NCBI RefSeq assembly: GCF_000337795.1
Contig: NZ_AOLP01000001.1
Coordinates: forward strand, 398,975-462,974
DNA from: Haloferax denitrificans ATCC 35960
GTDB lineage: Archaea > Halobacteriota > Halobacteria > Halobacteriales > Haloferacaceae
DNA: 64,000 nucleotides
Direction of reading: 5' to 3'
The notes below the pieces were generated by a model that searched no databases, was not told where the DNA came from, and was given only the letters and a program-made list of their open reading frames with translations. Position numbers and translations under genes: made by a program. Of this stretch, positions 1 through 8,144 are shown in pieces. Within the stretch, counting starts at the first letter, position 1, and each line of letters opens with the position of its first letter.

Positions 1-1
1 T

Positions 2-685
2 TCACTCGTACCGCGAGTCGCGTTCGAGGTCGTCTATCGCCGACCCGACGAGGTTTCGAAGCGCCCGGCGAAGCCGCTGTGAGAGCGCCTGCTCGGTGAT
101 ACCCAACCGGCTCGCGATGTCGTCGAGGCCGGTCTCTTTCGGCGTCTCGAAGTAGCCCCGTTCGAAGGCGAGCCGAAGCGCCGTCAGCTGTTTCTCCGAG
201 AGACCGGTGTTCGGGGGGTGGCGCTCGTCGAGGCGGGCCGGTTCGACGCGGCGCACGTCGATGTCGATGTCGCGGGCGAGACAGGCGTCGTGGAACCGGG
301 TAGTCAGCTCGTTCGACGGGAAGTACACCGACAGCGACCAGCCGTATCTCGTGCCGACCATCCGCCGGACGATGCCGTCGCACTCGCGGATTGTCGAGAT
401 GATGTCGTCGTCGCGGGTCGCCCACTCACAGCGGTAGAGCCGACCCTCTGGACCGTCGGATATCGGTTCGAAGCGGTCGATGCTCGCGTGGTCGTCGAGC
501 AGGTCGTCGAGCGCCTCGCGGTCGCTCCCGCGGGCGACGAAGTACGGGACCGGCTCGTCGGTCACCGGGACGCCGCCGACGAACGTGAGCTCGAACTCGG
601 GGTCCTCGAACGTCCCGTCGGGGGAGGCCCCGGTCAGCGGGTGCCCGAGTTCGACCTCGTACCCACTGGCGTGGTCGTCAGTCAT
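2..685 (-). CDS. Bat-like HTH-10 transcription regulator
   Basis: A 227-residue regulator of the haloarchaeal bacterio-opsin-activator (Bat) type. The C-terminus carries the HTH-10 signature: GLSEKQLTALRLAFERGYF starts at residue 161, and GLDDIASRLGITEQALSQRL forms the helix-turn-helix. The first ~150 residues match the variable sensory domain of this family, with no ligand-binding residues that I can identify. The ATG at 683-685 is preferred because the reading frame upstream is Arg-rich, unlike an acidic haloarchaeal protein. The gene lacks a close co-directional partner, so its target is unknown. The stop lies at the window edge but is complete. The family call is firm; the regulated process is not known. 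Confidence 0.88.
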   Translation of the reverse strand: MTDDHASGYEVELGHPLTGASPDGTFEDPEFELTFVGGVPVTDEPVPYFVARGSDREALDDLLDDHASIDRFEPISDGPEGRLYRCEWATRDDDIISTIRECDGIVRRMVGTRYGWSLSVYFPSNELTTRFHDACLARDIDIDVRRVEPARLDERHPPNTGLSEKQLTALRLAFERGYFETPKETGLDDIASRLGITEQALSQRLRRALRNLVGSAIDDLERDSRYE

Positions 686-904
686 CGCGGCGCGGCGGCG
701 GCGACGTCGATACCTGAAACGACGGCACACGTTCGTCTGTCGAGTCTCACAAACGGGGAAAAATACGGGCGACCGAAGGATATTTTTTGCGGAGACTAAT
801 CCTTTCATAGTAAAGGCGTTTAAAAAAGAGGCCTCGAAATCGAGGGTTCAGTCAGTCGGCTCCGACCGGCACAATTCTGTCAATTGTAAATTATTTCTGC
901 AGAG
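686..904. other. Intergenic region with two short inverted repeats
   Basis: This AT-richer spacer lies upstream of the Bat-like regulator and downstream of the gene on its other side. CCTTT and AAAGG at 801-816 form arms around CATAGT. CCTCGA and TCGAGG at 832-845 form a tight hairpin. The second could end transcripts or be an operator; the first may be a regulator site. No gene is supported here. Confidence 0.35.
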
Positions 905-1816
905 TCAGTCGAGTCGAATCGGGTCGGCGCTGGGGCGAACCGCGACCGACACCTCGTCGCCGACGGCGAAGTCGTGGCCGGGGCAGACGAGTTTGGTCCC
1001 GAAGTCGACGCGGGACGCGAATAGTGACAGCCCAGTGATTCGAACGCCGTCGGCGAGCACGTCGAAGTCGGCCCACGGAACGTCGCGGCCGGCGGCCCGG
1101 CCGACTCGCTCGCCGAGGAGCGACAGCGATTGCCCGTCTTCGACGGACGAGAGCGTGCCCCCGAAGCCGTAGTGGGCGAGACCGCCGTCGAGGACGACGC
1201 CCTCGTCGCTGGCGAGGCCGACGAACTCGTCGGGTCCGACCCCCGCGTCGGCGCGGTCAGGGGCGTCGAGGACGACGAACGTCTCGGCCGTCTCGACGAC
1301 GGTTCCCGTCCCGTCCCAGTCGAGCGGCGAGACGGTCACGTCGGGCGAGACCGGGAGCGACCCGCGGGCGCGGTGATGGTTCGCGTCAGCGGCCCGGAAG
1401 CCGAGATGGACGTGGTTCGAGACCCACGGGGCGAAAAAGCCGGAGCGGACGAGCCGCCCGAGCGGGGTGCCGACGGCGAGTTCGTCGCCCGCGTCGACGC
1501 CGGGGTCGACGTGGAGGATTCGCGCGACCAGTCCCTCGCGGGGGTCGTCGTCGGGGTCGCCGAGCCAGTCCAGTCCGGTGGCGTCGGCGTCGACGTCGAC
1601 GAGAATGAGATACTCGTCGTCGTGGGCGTAGGGCTTGTCGGGCGCGCGGACGGTCCGCGTCTCGCGGACGGCCCCCGCGACGGGCGAGCGGGCCACCGGG
1701 TCGTCGTCGGCGACGTAGAGGTCGATCGCACAGCCGCCGTCGTGGGCGGGGTACGGCGAGTTGTAGAGCGAGAAGCGCTCGAAGCGCGCGAGCACCGACC
1801 GCGGCAGTCGCAACAT
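905..1816 (-). CDS. Uncharacterised protein with a degenerate M23-like fold
   Basis: A 303-residue protein. The order of short motifs resembles the beta-barrel of M23 (lysostaphin-type) metallopeptidases: HDGGCAIDLY near residue 26, then a lipoyl-like stretch (ARILHVDPGVDAGDELAVGT), then NHVHLGFR, whose HxH would be the second metal-ligand pair. There is no signal peptide, so a cell-wall role is unlikely, and haloarchaea have no murein. The start is the ATG at 1814-1816; the longer frame upstream runs antisense through the lipoate ligase gene. The gene is divergent from that ligase, 54 nt apart. The M23 link is inference from motif order; the protein could be a non-catalytic relative. Confidence 0.65.
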   Translation of the reverse strand: MLRLPRSVLARFERFSLYNSPYPAHDGGCAIDLYVADDDPVARSPVAGAVRETRTVRAPDKPYAHDDEYLILVDVDADATGLDWLGDPDDDPREGLVARILHVDPGVDAGDELAVGTPLGRLVRSGFFAPWVSNHVHLGFRAADANHHRARGSLPVSPDVTVSPLDWDGTGTVVETAETFVVLDAPDRADAGVGPDEFVGLASDEGVVLDGGLAHYGFGGTLSSVEDGQSLSLLGERVGRAAGRDVPWADFDVLADGVRITGLSLFASRVDFGTKLVCPGHDFAVGDEVSVAVRPSADPIRLD

Positions 1817-1870
1817 GGTCGTCGGGACGGGACGGGTGCGCTTAGGTACGTCGGGGTGTTTCTCTCGGGC

Positions 1871-2557
1871 ATGCGCGTCATCCGCGGCCGCGGACCCGAC
1901 CGGGAGGCGGACCGGGCGGTCACCGCGGCCATGCTCCGCGAGGCGGGCGAGACGGGCGACCCGGCGTTCCGCGCGTGGACGCCGCACCGACAGCTCGCGT
2001 TCGGCCGGCGCGACACCCGCGCCCCGCGGTACGACGAGGCCGTCACCGCCGCCGAGGAACGCGGGTTTCCGGCCGTCGAGCGGTCGGTCGGCGGCCGGGC
2101 CGTCGCCTACACGGGAACGACCGTCGCGTTCGCCCACGCGCTCCCCCTCGACGACGCTCGGACCGGGCTGGACGCGCGGTACGAGGCCGGAACGACCGCC
2201 GTCGTCCGCGCCCTGCGGACCCTCGGCGTCCCCGCGCGTCGAGGCGAACCGCCGAACTCGTACTGTCCCGGCGACCACTCGGTCCAATCTGGCGGGAAGC
2301 TCTGCGGCCTCGCCCAGCGGGTCCGCAAGGAGAGCGCGCTCGTCTCCGGCGTGGTCGTCGTCGCCGACCGCGACGAGATAGCCGACGTGCTCGCGCCCGT
2401 CTACGAGGCCATCGACGTTCCCTTCGACCCGGACTCGGTGGGGAGCGTCGCCGACGCCGGCGGCCCGGCGAGTCCGGACGCGGTCTGCGACGCCCTCGAA
2501 GCCGTCTTCGTCGGCGACGCGGAGACGCGCGTCGAAGCCGCGGCGGACCTCGCGTGA
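1871..2557 (+). CDS. Lipoate/biotin-protein ligase A family protein
   Basis: A 228-residue member of the LplA/LipB/BirA catalytic-domain superfamily, which attaches lipoate, octanoate or a related acid to a lysine of a target protein through an acyl-AMP. The motif GGKLCGLAQRV around residues 141-151 matches the family active-site loop GGK-x-G-x-AQR, with the lysine near residue 143. GGRAVAYTG near residue 75 matches the RRxxGGG-like substrate loop, altered here. The protein is shorter than E. coli LplA and lacks its accessory C-terminal domain, as in many archaeal versions. The start is the ATG at 1871. The true substrate (lipoate, octanoate, biotin) cannot be told from sequence. Confidence 0.85.
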   Translation: MRVIRGRGPDREADRAVTAAMLREAGETGDPAFRAWTPHRQLAFGRRDTRAPRYDEAVTAAEERGFPAVERSVGGRAVAYTGTTVAFAHALPLDDARTGLDARYEAGTTAVVRALRTLGVPARRGEPPNSYCPGDHSVQSGGKLCGLAQRVRKESALVSGVVVVADRDEIADVLAPVYEAIDVPFDPDSVGSVADAGGPASPDAVCDALEAVFVGDAETRVEAAADLA

Positions 2558-2695
2558 GCGACTCGGGACGCGGCCGACAGCCGGGCGATGCGGCCGGCCG
2601 CGAGCGCTTCACGAACCCCCGCAACTACCCGAACCTCCGGACCCCTCACTACCCGAACCGCCGGACTTAGCACCCGGCGCGTCGCACCCCCACGT

Positions 2696-3985
2696 ATGCG
2701 AATCGAGAACGCGACGCTGGCCGACGGCCGCGCCGTCGACGTCCGCGTCGAGGACGGGACCGTCGAGGCGGTCGGCGACCTCGACCCCGTCGCCGACGAG
2801 GAGACCGTCGACGCCGAAGGGAACCTGCTTCTGCCGGGCGCTATCGACGTGCACGTCCACTTCCGCGAGCCGGGCTTCGAGCACAAGGAGACGTGGGAGA
2901 CGGGCGCGAAAAGCGCCGCCGCCGGGGGCGTGACGACCGTCGCCGACCAGCCGAACACCGACCCGACGACGACCGACGGCGCGGGCTTCGACGCGAAGGC
3001 CGAGCGCGCCGCGAACGCCTGTATCGACTACGGCATCAACGGCGGCGTCACCGCCGACTGGGACCCAGACAGCCTGTTCGAGCGCCCGCTTTTCGCCCTC
3101 GGCGAGGTGTTCCTCGCCGACTCGACCGGCGACATGGGCATCGAGGCCGACCTGTTTGCCGAGGCCGCGGCACGCGCCGGCGAGGCGGGCGTGCCCGTCA
3201 CGGTCCACGCCGAGGACGCCGACCTGTTCGACGAGTCCGCAATCGAGGGCGACCTCGGCGGGGTCGGCCGCGACGCCGACGCCGACGCGTGGAGCGCCTA
3301 CCGGACCGCCGAGGCCGAAGCGGTCGCCGTCGAGCGGGCCGTCCGCGTCGGCGGCGAGACCGGCGCGCAGATTCACATCGCCCACACGAGCACGCCCGAG
3401 GGCGTCGACGCCGCCCGCGACGGCGGCGCGACCTGCGAGGCGACGCCGCACCACCTGTTTCTGTCCCGCGACGACCTCGACGAACTGGGAACCTACGGCC
3501 GGATGAACCCGCCGCTCCGCTCGGAAGCGCGCCGCGAGGCCATGTTCGAGCGCCTCGCCGACGGCCGCATCGACGTGGTCGCCACGGACCACGCGCCGCA
3601 CACCCGCGAGGAGAAAGAGCAGACGCTCCTCGACGCCCCGAGCGGCGTCCCCGGCGTCGAGACGATGGTGCCCCTGCTTCTCGGCGCGGTCGTCGCCGGC
3701 GACCTCACCGCCGAGCGCGTCCGCGACGTGGTCGCCGCGAACCCCGCCGACGTGTTCGACCTGCCGCGCAAGGGCCGCATCGAGGCGGGCGCGGACGCCG
3801 ACCTCGCGCTGTACGACCTCGACGCCGCCCGCGAGATTCGCGGGGCTGACCTCCACTCGAACTGTGATTGGACGCCGTTCGAGGGTCACACCGGGGTCTT
3901 CCCCGAATGGACGATGCTCCGCGGCGAGTTCGTCTGGGACGGCGAGGAGTTCGGCGCGGTCGCGGGCGAGAACGTCCGCGACTGA
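2696..3985 (+). CDS. pyrC: Dihydroorotase
   Basis: A 429-residue cytoplasmic zinc amidohydrolase of pyrimidine synthesis that converts N-carbamoyl-aspartate and dihydroorotate into one another. The first metal motif is DVHVHFREPG (His53 and His55). ETGAKSAAAGGVTT follows. HIAHTS and the late VVATDHAPHTREEKE loop (Asp near 298) complete the amidohydrolase set. The length is typical of the dihydroorotase/allantoinase group. The ATG at 2696-2698 is used because the 36 upstream residues of the open frame are not conserved-looking. An upstream ACTTAGC lies about 28 nt before the ATG. The alternative, allantoinase, is less likely from HFREPG and context. Confidence 0.93.
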   Translation: MRIENATLADGRAVDVRVEDGTVEAVGDLDPVADEETVDAEGNLLLPGAIDVHVHFREPGFEHKETWETGAKSAAAGGVTTVADQPNTDPTTTDGAGFDAKAERAANACIDYGINGGVTADWDPDSLFERPLFALGEVFLADSTGDMGIEADLFAEAAARAGEAGVPVTVHAEDADLFDESAIEGDLGGVGRDADADAWSAYRTAEAEAVAVERAVRVGGETGAQIHIAHTSTPEGVDAARDGGATCEATPHHLFLSRDDLDELGTYGRMNPPLRSEARREAMFERLADGRIDVVATDHAPHTREEKEQTLLDAPSGVPGVETMVPLLLGAVVAGDLTAERVRDVVAANPADVFDLPRKGRIEAGADADLALYDLDAAREIRGADLHSNCDWTPFEGHTGVFPEWTMLRGEFVWDGEEFGAVAGENVRD

Positions 3986-4006
3986 GCGCGACTGCGCCCC
4001 GGACCC

Positions 4007-4459
4007 TCAGAGCCGCGCGGCCGCGACCTGCGCGCCCCTCCAGCCGACGCCGACGAGCACCGCGAGCGGCGCGGTCAGGGCGACGAGCGAGACCGCCGAC
4101 CCGGCGAGGCCGCCGAGGCCGCCGAGGCCGGCCGACAGGACGACGGTCGCGAGGAAGCCGCCCACGGCGAGCGCCGGCGCGACCAGCGCGTAGGCGAACA
4201 GCCAGCGCTGTCTGCGAGTGAAGTGGACGCCGTACCCCGGTCCGGGCGGGATGAGCAGGCCGCCCGCGAGGAGGACGAAGCCGACGACCCCGAACACGAG
4301 GAGGAAAAAGCCCGCGAGCCCGTGGGCGAAGCCGTCGCTTCCGGGCGGTGGCGGGGGCATCGTGGCGGCGGTCCACCAGACGAACGCGAGGAGGGCGACC
4401 CCGGCCCCGGCGACGGGGAGCTGGAGCGACCCGAGGACTGTGCGGAGTGACCAGCGCAT
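4007..4459 (-). CDS. Small four-helix membrane protein, unknown function
   Basis: A 150-residue integral membrane protein. Hydrophobic segments lie at about 10-32, 47-70, 85-110 and 117-140, separated by a PPPPPGSDG loop and a Arg-rich HFTRRQRW turn that should face the cytoplasm. No catalytic motif is visible. It is convergent with pyrC (21 nt between stops) and divergent from the gene at 4610. I do not recognise the family. Confidence 0.75.
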   Translation of the reverse strand: MRWSLRTVLGSLQLPVAGAGVALLAFVWWTAATMPPPPPGSDGFAHGLAGFFLLVFGVVGFVLLAGGLLIPPGPGYGVHFTRRQRWLFAYALVAPALAVGGFLATVVLSAGLGGLGGLAGSAVSLVALTAPLAVLVGVGWRGAQVAAARL

Positions 4460-4609
4460 CGGGCCGACTGTCGGCAGGCGGACAGATAGCTGTTCCGTCG
4501 TCGCCGGGGCGACAGGGTGCCGGGGCGTCAGAGCGTCGATCGGGAGCCGGACGACGCCCCGATGCAGGCGAATCCTTTTCCCGTCCGACCCCCAGAGTGC
4601 GTGACACGC

Positions 4610-5131
4610 ATGACCGACGAGCGGACGCCACCCCGAGACCGCGACCCGGACGCGGACGAATCACCCGAACTCACGGGGATGCTGTCGTTCTGGGAGACGG
4701 TCGTAGAGGACGCCGAGGCGACCGCGGCCGAGTACGAAGCCGAGGGCTGGGAGACGCTCGTGGTCCACCCCGGCGACGTGACGGTGTTGCCGCCGGCGAA
4801 TCTGCCCGAGGCGACGGAGCGCGTCGGCTTCGACGTACTCGTCCCCGGACGCGAGTTCGACGCGCTGTCGTCGTGGGTCGAATCTGCCGCGTTCGACCGC
4901 TACGACGTCTACCGCGCCCGCGAGGACGACACCGTGTTCGTCGTCTCGGTCGTGCAGGACGCCGCGTCGTCGAAGGCCGTCGTCGTCCCGCTGTACTACG
5001 GACTGGACGAGGTGGCCGCGATGGCGACGAAGGCGCGAGAACGGGGCGAACTCCGCCTCTACGTTCGACCGGTCGACGCGGACCGACGCGTCGAGTTAGT
5101 CCAGTCGGAGCCAGACCCGCTTTTCCCCTGA
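4610..5131 (+). CDS. Haloarchaeal DUF7529-like protein (copy 1)
   Basis: A 173-residue soluble acidic protein. It shares its whole layout with the protein encoded at 46108-46590: GWETLVVHPGDV, a FDVLVPGREFDAL segment, FDRYDVYRAREDDTVFVVSVV, a PLYYG turn, and a C-terminal EPDPLFP. The shared blocks show that the two are paralogues in one genome. The family is haloarchaeal and has no known function; I place it with DUF7529 from memory. The ATG at 4610 is preferred over upstream starts since the first 31 residues of the longer frame have no counterpart in the paralogue. Confidence 0.75.
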   Translation: MTDERTPPRDRDPDADESPELTGMLSFWETVVEDAEATAAEYEAEGWETLVVHPGDVTVLPPANLPEATERVGFDVLVPGREFDALSSWVESAAFDRYDVYRAREDDTVFVVSVVQDAASSKAVVVPLYYGLDEVAAMATKARERGELRLYVRPVDADRRVELVQSEPDPLFP

Positions 5132-5198
5132 GTTCGAGTCGGCGCGGCGTCGGTCCGGGGAGTCAGCGCCGGTGCGGAGTCACACGGGCCGCGGGGCG

Positions 5199-5996
5199 TC
5201 ACTCCTCGTCCGACAGCTCTTCTTTCCGCAGGTCGGTGCTCGCCTCGCGCACCTCGCGCATGACGCTCGAAATGCGCTCTTCGGCTTCGAGTTCCTCTTC
5301 GACCGAGAGGTCGACGCCCTCGACTTCGAGCAGGAACTTGGCGATTTCCGTCACCTCGTACATCATCTCGTCGAGCTCTTCGGCCGTGAAAAAGCCCGAC
5401 ATCGCGCCGTAGAGGAACGTCGCGCCCGACTTCCGGACCTTGTCGCGGAAGGCGGAGCGGGCCTGATTGACCGCCTGCGGCGTGTAGGTGTCGGTCATGA
5501 AGGGGACGAGTTCGGGGAGGTTGTTCCCGATTTTCGTCATCTCGACGCCCGTCTCGGTCCGGAAGTCGGCGCAGAGTCGCGCGATGGCCCACTCGCGGGC
5601 CGTCACGTAGGTCCGCTCGCGGAGGAAGTCGTTGACGCGGTCGTACTGCGCGCCGTCGACCTTCTTGAACCGGGCGTATTTCTGGACGTCCTCGGGAACC
5701 GCGTCTTCGGCGTTCTCAGCGTCTTCGGCGTCATCGACCGCGGACTCGGTCGAGTCCTCGGCGTCGGCATCGGCGTCGGCTCCGGTCTCAGCGTCGGCAT
5801 CGGCGTCGGCTCCGGCCCCGTCCGTCGGTTCCGCGCCGGCTGTCTCCGAATCGGAGGTCGGGTCTGCTGGCTCCGCGTCCCCCGCCGCTTCGTGCGCAAC
5901 CGCTTCGTCCGCCGCCGCTCGGGAGTCCGCGTCGGGGCGAGCCGTCTCCGCGGCGTCGCTCGCGCCCGTCTCGAACTCGTCGGACTCGTCTGTCAT
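5199..5996 (-). CDS. DUF5806-type haloarchaeal protein with acidic repeat N-terminus
   Basis: A 265-residue protein in two parts. Residues 1-105 are low-complexity and almost all Ala, Asp, Glu and Thr, including a duplicated ADADADAETG-like block (DNA about 5760-5820). Residues 106-265 form a folded helical domain with KYARFKKVDGAQYDRVNDFL, REWAIARLCADFRT and FMTDTYTPQAVNQARSAF, which I associate with the DUF5806 family. No enzyme motif is seen. The ATG at 5994-5996 is chosen; the longer frame upstream runs antisense through the next two genes. It is divergent from the stress-protein gene at 6118. Confidence 0.75.
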   Translation of the reverse strand: MTDESDEFETGASDAAETARPDADSRAAADEAVAHEAAGDAEPADPTSDSETAGAEPTDGAGADADADAETGADADADAEDSTESAVDDAEDAENAEDAVPEDVQKYARFKKVDGAQYDRVNDFLRERTYVTAREWAIARLCADFRTETGVEMTKIGNNLPELVPFMTDTYTPQAVNQARSAFRDKVRKSGATFLYGAMSGFFTAEELDEMMYEVTEIAKFLLEVEGVDLSVEEELEAEERISSVMREVREASTDLRKEELSDEE

Positions 5997-6117
5997 ACCG
6001 CGGGCTACCGCGGCACGGCCGAAAAGGGTTCCGCGATGTTCGGTCCCCCCGCCGACGGGGGTGTGGCCCCCCGTTTCCGGGTAAGGGTTTTCTATCGCGC
6101 CCGCGAGATTGGGAATC

Positions 6118-6486
6118 ATGAAGGTACTGCTCGGAATCGGTGGCAGCGACGATTCCATGCGCGCGCTCGAAACGACGGTCGAACGGACGGCCGAGGTCGG
6201 CGACGACCTCACGGTCGCCATCGTCGACAACCCGTCCGGCGAGCGCTCGCGCGAGGACATGGAAGCGCGGGTGACGGAACTGCTCGACGAGCGCGGCGTC
6301 GACGCGGCCGTCCGCGCGCTCGACGGCGACCCGGGGAGCGCCCTCGTGGACCTCGCCGAGAACGAGGGGTTCGACCAACTGGTGCTCGGCGGCGGTGAGA
6401 CGAGCCCGATGGGGAAGATACAGATCGGCAACATCGCGGAGTTCGTCCTCCTGAACTCCCACGTGACCGTCACTCTGGTACGATGA
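6118..6486 (+). CDS. Universal stress protein, short form
   Basis: A 122-residue single-domain UspA-type protein. It starts MKVLLGIGGSDDSMRALE (first strand and helix) and ends with the nucleotide-loop region LVLGGGETSPMGKIQIG and NSHVTVTLVR. The loop differs from the canonical G-x2-G-x9-G-S/T of ATP-binding members, so nucleotide binding is uncertain. The ATG at 6118 lies about 27 nt after a TTTTCTAT element, fitting a leaderless message; the ATG 9 nt upstream is less likely. Its stop overlaps the start of the acetyltransferase gene by 4 nt (ATGA), so the two are cotranscribed. Confidence 0.85.
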   Translation: MKVLLGIGGSDDSMRALETTVERTAEVGDDLTVAIVDNPSGERSREDMEARVTELLDERGVDAAVRALDGDPGSALVDLAENEGFDQLVLGGGETSPMGKIQIGNIAEFVLLNSHVTVTLVR

Positions 6487-7037
6487 GCGACCGAACGTTC
6501 TCCGACGCCGTCGCCGACCCCTACGACGCGCCGCCGCTGTCGTTCACCGACAGGGAAGACCGCACCATCGAGGTGCGCGCGCACGACGGCTCCGACGAGG
6601 AACTGGAGGCGCTCGTCGAGATGTACGACGCGTTCGACCCCTCGGACCGCGCGCAGGGCATCCCGCCGGGCCGCGAAGACCGCATCCGCGACTGGCTGGA
6701 GAACATCCTCGACGAGGACTGCCTGAACGTCATCGCGTGGGACGGCGACGAGGTGGCCGGCCACGCGACGCTCGTCCCCGACGGCGACGCCTACGAACTC
6801 GCCATCTTCGTCCACCAGACGTACCAGCGCGCCGGCATCGGCACGCGGCTCATCAAGGCGCTTCTCGGCTACGGCCGGGAGTCCGGCGTGGAGAAGGTGT
6901 GGCTCACCGTCGAGCGGTGGAACCGCGCGGCGGTCGGCCTCTACCAGACCGTCGGCTTCGAGACGAGCGACGCCGAGAGCTTCGAACTGGAGATGACCAT
7001 CCGGCTCGCCGAGCCCCCGGACGAGGAGGGCGGCTGA
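6483..7037 (+). CDS. GNAT-family N-acetyltransferase
   Basis: A 184-residue GNAT enzyme that transfers an acyl group from CoA. The acetyl-CoA loop is seen as AIFVHQTYQRAGIGTRLIKALL (about residues 108-129; motif Q/R-x2-G-x-G/A), followed by VWLTVERWNRAAVGLYQTVGFE, the usual motif B. The N-terminus EVRAHDGSDEELEALVEMYDAFDPSDRAQGIPP also matches the second GNAT in this window (56604-57227), down to the GLPP/GIPP turn, so they are related. The substrate is unknown. It is translationally coupled to the upstream stress protein. Confidence 0.88.
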   Translation: MSDRTFSDAVADPYDAPPLSFTDREDRTIEVRAHDGSDEELEALVEMYDAFDPSDRAQGIPPGREDRIRDWLENILDEDCLNVIAWDGDEVAGHATLVPDGDAYELAIFVHQTYQRAGIGTRLIKALLGYGRESGVEKVWLTVERWNRAAVGLYQTVGFETSDAESFELEMTIRLAEPPDEEGG

Positions 7038-7070
7038 GGGCGGCGGGTCACGACGACAACGACCGACGAT

Positions 7071-7526
7071 TCAGACCGAAAGCACGGGCTGGCTGGCGTA
7101 CAGGAGGACGTACTCGGCGGCCTTGGCGAGCACTTCGACGGGGTCGCCCGAGACCGGCTCTCGGGGCACGACGATGAAGTCCGCGTCGAGTTCTTCTGCG
7201 GTGTCGAGGACGACGCTTCCGGGGTGGCGGAGCTTGCTCGTCCGCGAGAAGCCGTAGGCGACCGACGTGGTGACGGGGACGTCGGCGGTCTCGGCGAGGG
7301 CCGAAATCGTGTCGGTGACGGCCTTGCTGTCCTCGGCGACGGCGTCCTCGTCGACGACGCCCTGCTCTATGGCGCGGACGACGTCCTCGCCGAGGACGTG
7401 GACGGCGTGGACCGCGGCGTCGTACTCGGCCGCGACGGCGGCGGCGTACTCCGCCGCACGCGTCGCCTCCTCGCTTTGGTCGACCGGCACGAGAACGAGG
7501 TCGATAGAGAGCGGGCGCGGTGACAT
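7071..7526 (-). CDS. Universal stress protein
   Basis: A 151-residue UspA-type protein. The first strand is LSIDLVLVPVDQSEEATRAAEYA. The last part is DADFIVVPREPVSGDPVEVLAKAAEYVLLYASQPVLSV, where the ATP-binding glycine loop is replaced by PREPVSG, so it probably does not bind ATP in the canonical way. The ATG at 7524-7526 gives the normal Usp N-terminus. It is transcribed away from the next Usp gene at 7628, with a 101-nt shared promoter region. Confidence 0.85.
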   Translation of the reverse strand: MSPRPLSIDLVLVPVDQSEEATRAAEYAAAVAAEYDAAVHAVHVLGEDVVRAIEQGVVDEDAVAEDSKAVTDTISALAETADVPVTTSVAYGFSRTSKLRHPGSVVLDTAEELDADFIVVPREPVSGDPVEVLAKAAEYVLLYASQPVLSV

Positions 7527-7627
7527 GTCCCCACCTGCGTCGGGGGACGACAAAAAACTCACCCCACGGTCCCGCCGGCCGGCCGCCCCAGACTGGTTTT
7601 ATGCCGCCGCGCCGAGAACCCGTGGAC

Positions 7628-8089
7628 ATGTTCGACACCATCGTCATCGCCACCGACGGCTCGGCGAGCGTCCGCCGGGCGGTCAGCGTCGCCGTCGACC
7701 TCGCAGAGCGGTTCGACGCGTCGGTCCACGCGCTGTACGTCATCGACGCCGGCGACGTGGAGACCGCGCCCGAGCGACTCCGCGACGAGATGCGCGACGC
7801 GCTCACCGAACGCGGCGAGGAGGCGCTCGCCGAGGTCGAGGCCGCGACCGACCGCGAGGTGACCGTCGCGGTGCGGGAGGGCCGCCCCGCGGCCGAGATT
7901 TCGAACTACGCCCGCGAGGTGGACGCCGACGCCGTCGCCATGGGCACCCGCGGCCGACACGGCGAGAACCGCTTTCTCATCGGGAGCGTCGCCGAGCGCG
8001 TCGTCCGGACCTGTCCGGTGCCGGTGCTGACGGTCCGCCAGTTGGAGGAGGGGACGACGGACTCCCTGCTGAGCGACGAGGCCGCCTGA
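7628..8089 (+). CDS. Universal stress protein, canonical
   Basis: A 153-residue UspA-type protein with the full set of family features: MFDTIVIATDGSASVRRAV, and the ATP loop MGTRGRHGENRFLIGSVAERVV (G-x2-G-x9-G-S) followed by CPVPVLTVR. Of the three Usp proteins in this stretch it is the only one with the complete nucleotide loop. A TTTTAT box at 7597-7602 lies 28 nt before the ATG, which supports this start and a leaderless mRNA. Confidence 0.92.
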   Translation: MFDTIVIATDGSASVRRAVSVAVDLAERFDASVHALYVIDAGDVETAPERLRDEMRDALTERGEEALAEVEAATDREVTVAVREGRPAAEISNYAREVDADAVAMGTRGRHGENRFLIGSVAERVVRTCPVPVLTVRQLEEGTTDSLLSDEAA

Positions 8090-8144
8090 GCGACGAGGCG
8101 ACCGAATCGGGAGGAGTTTTCCCCGTCGCGCCCGAGTTCGGCGT

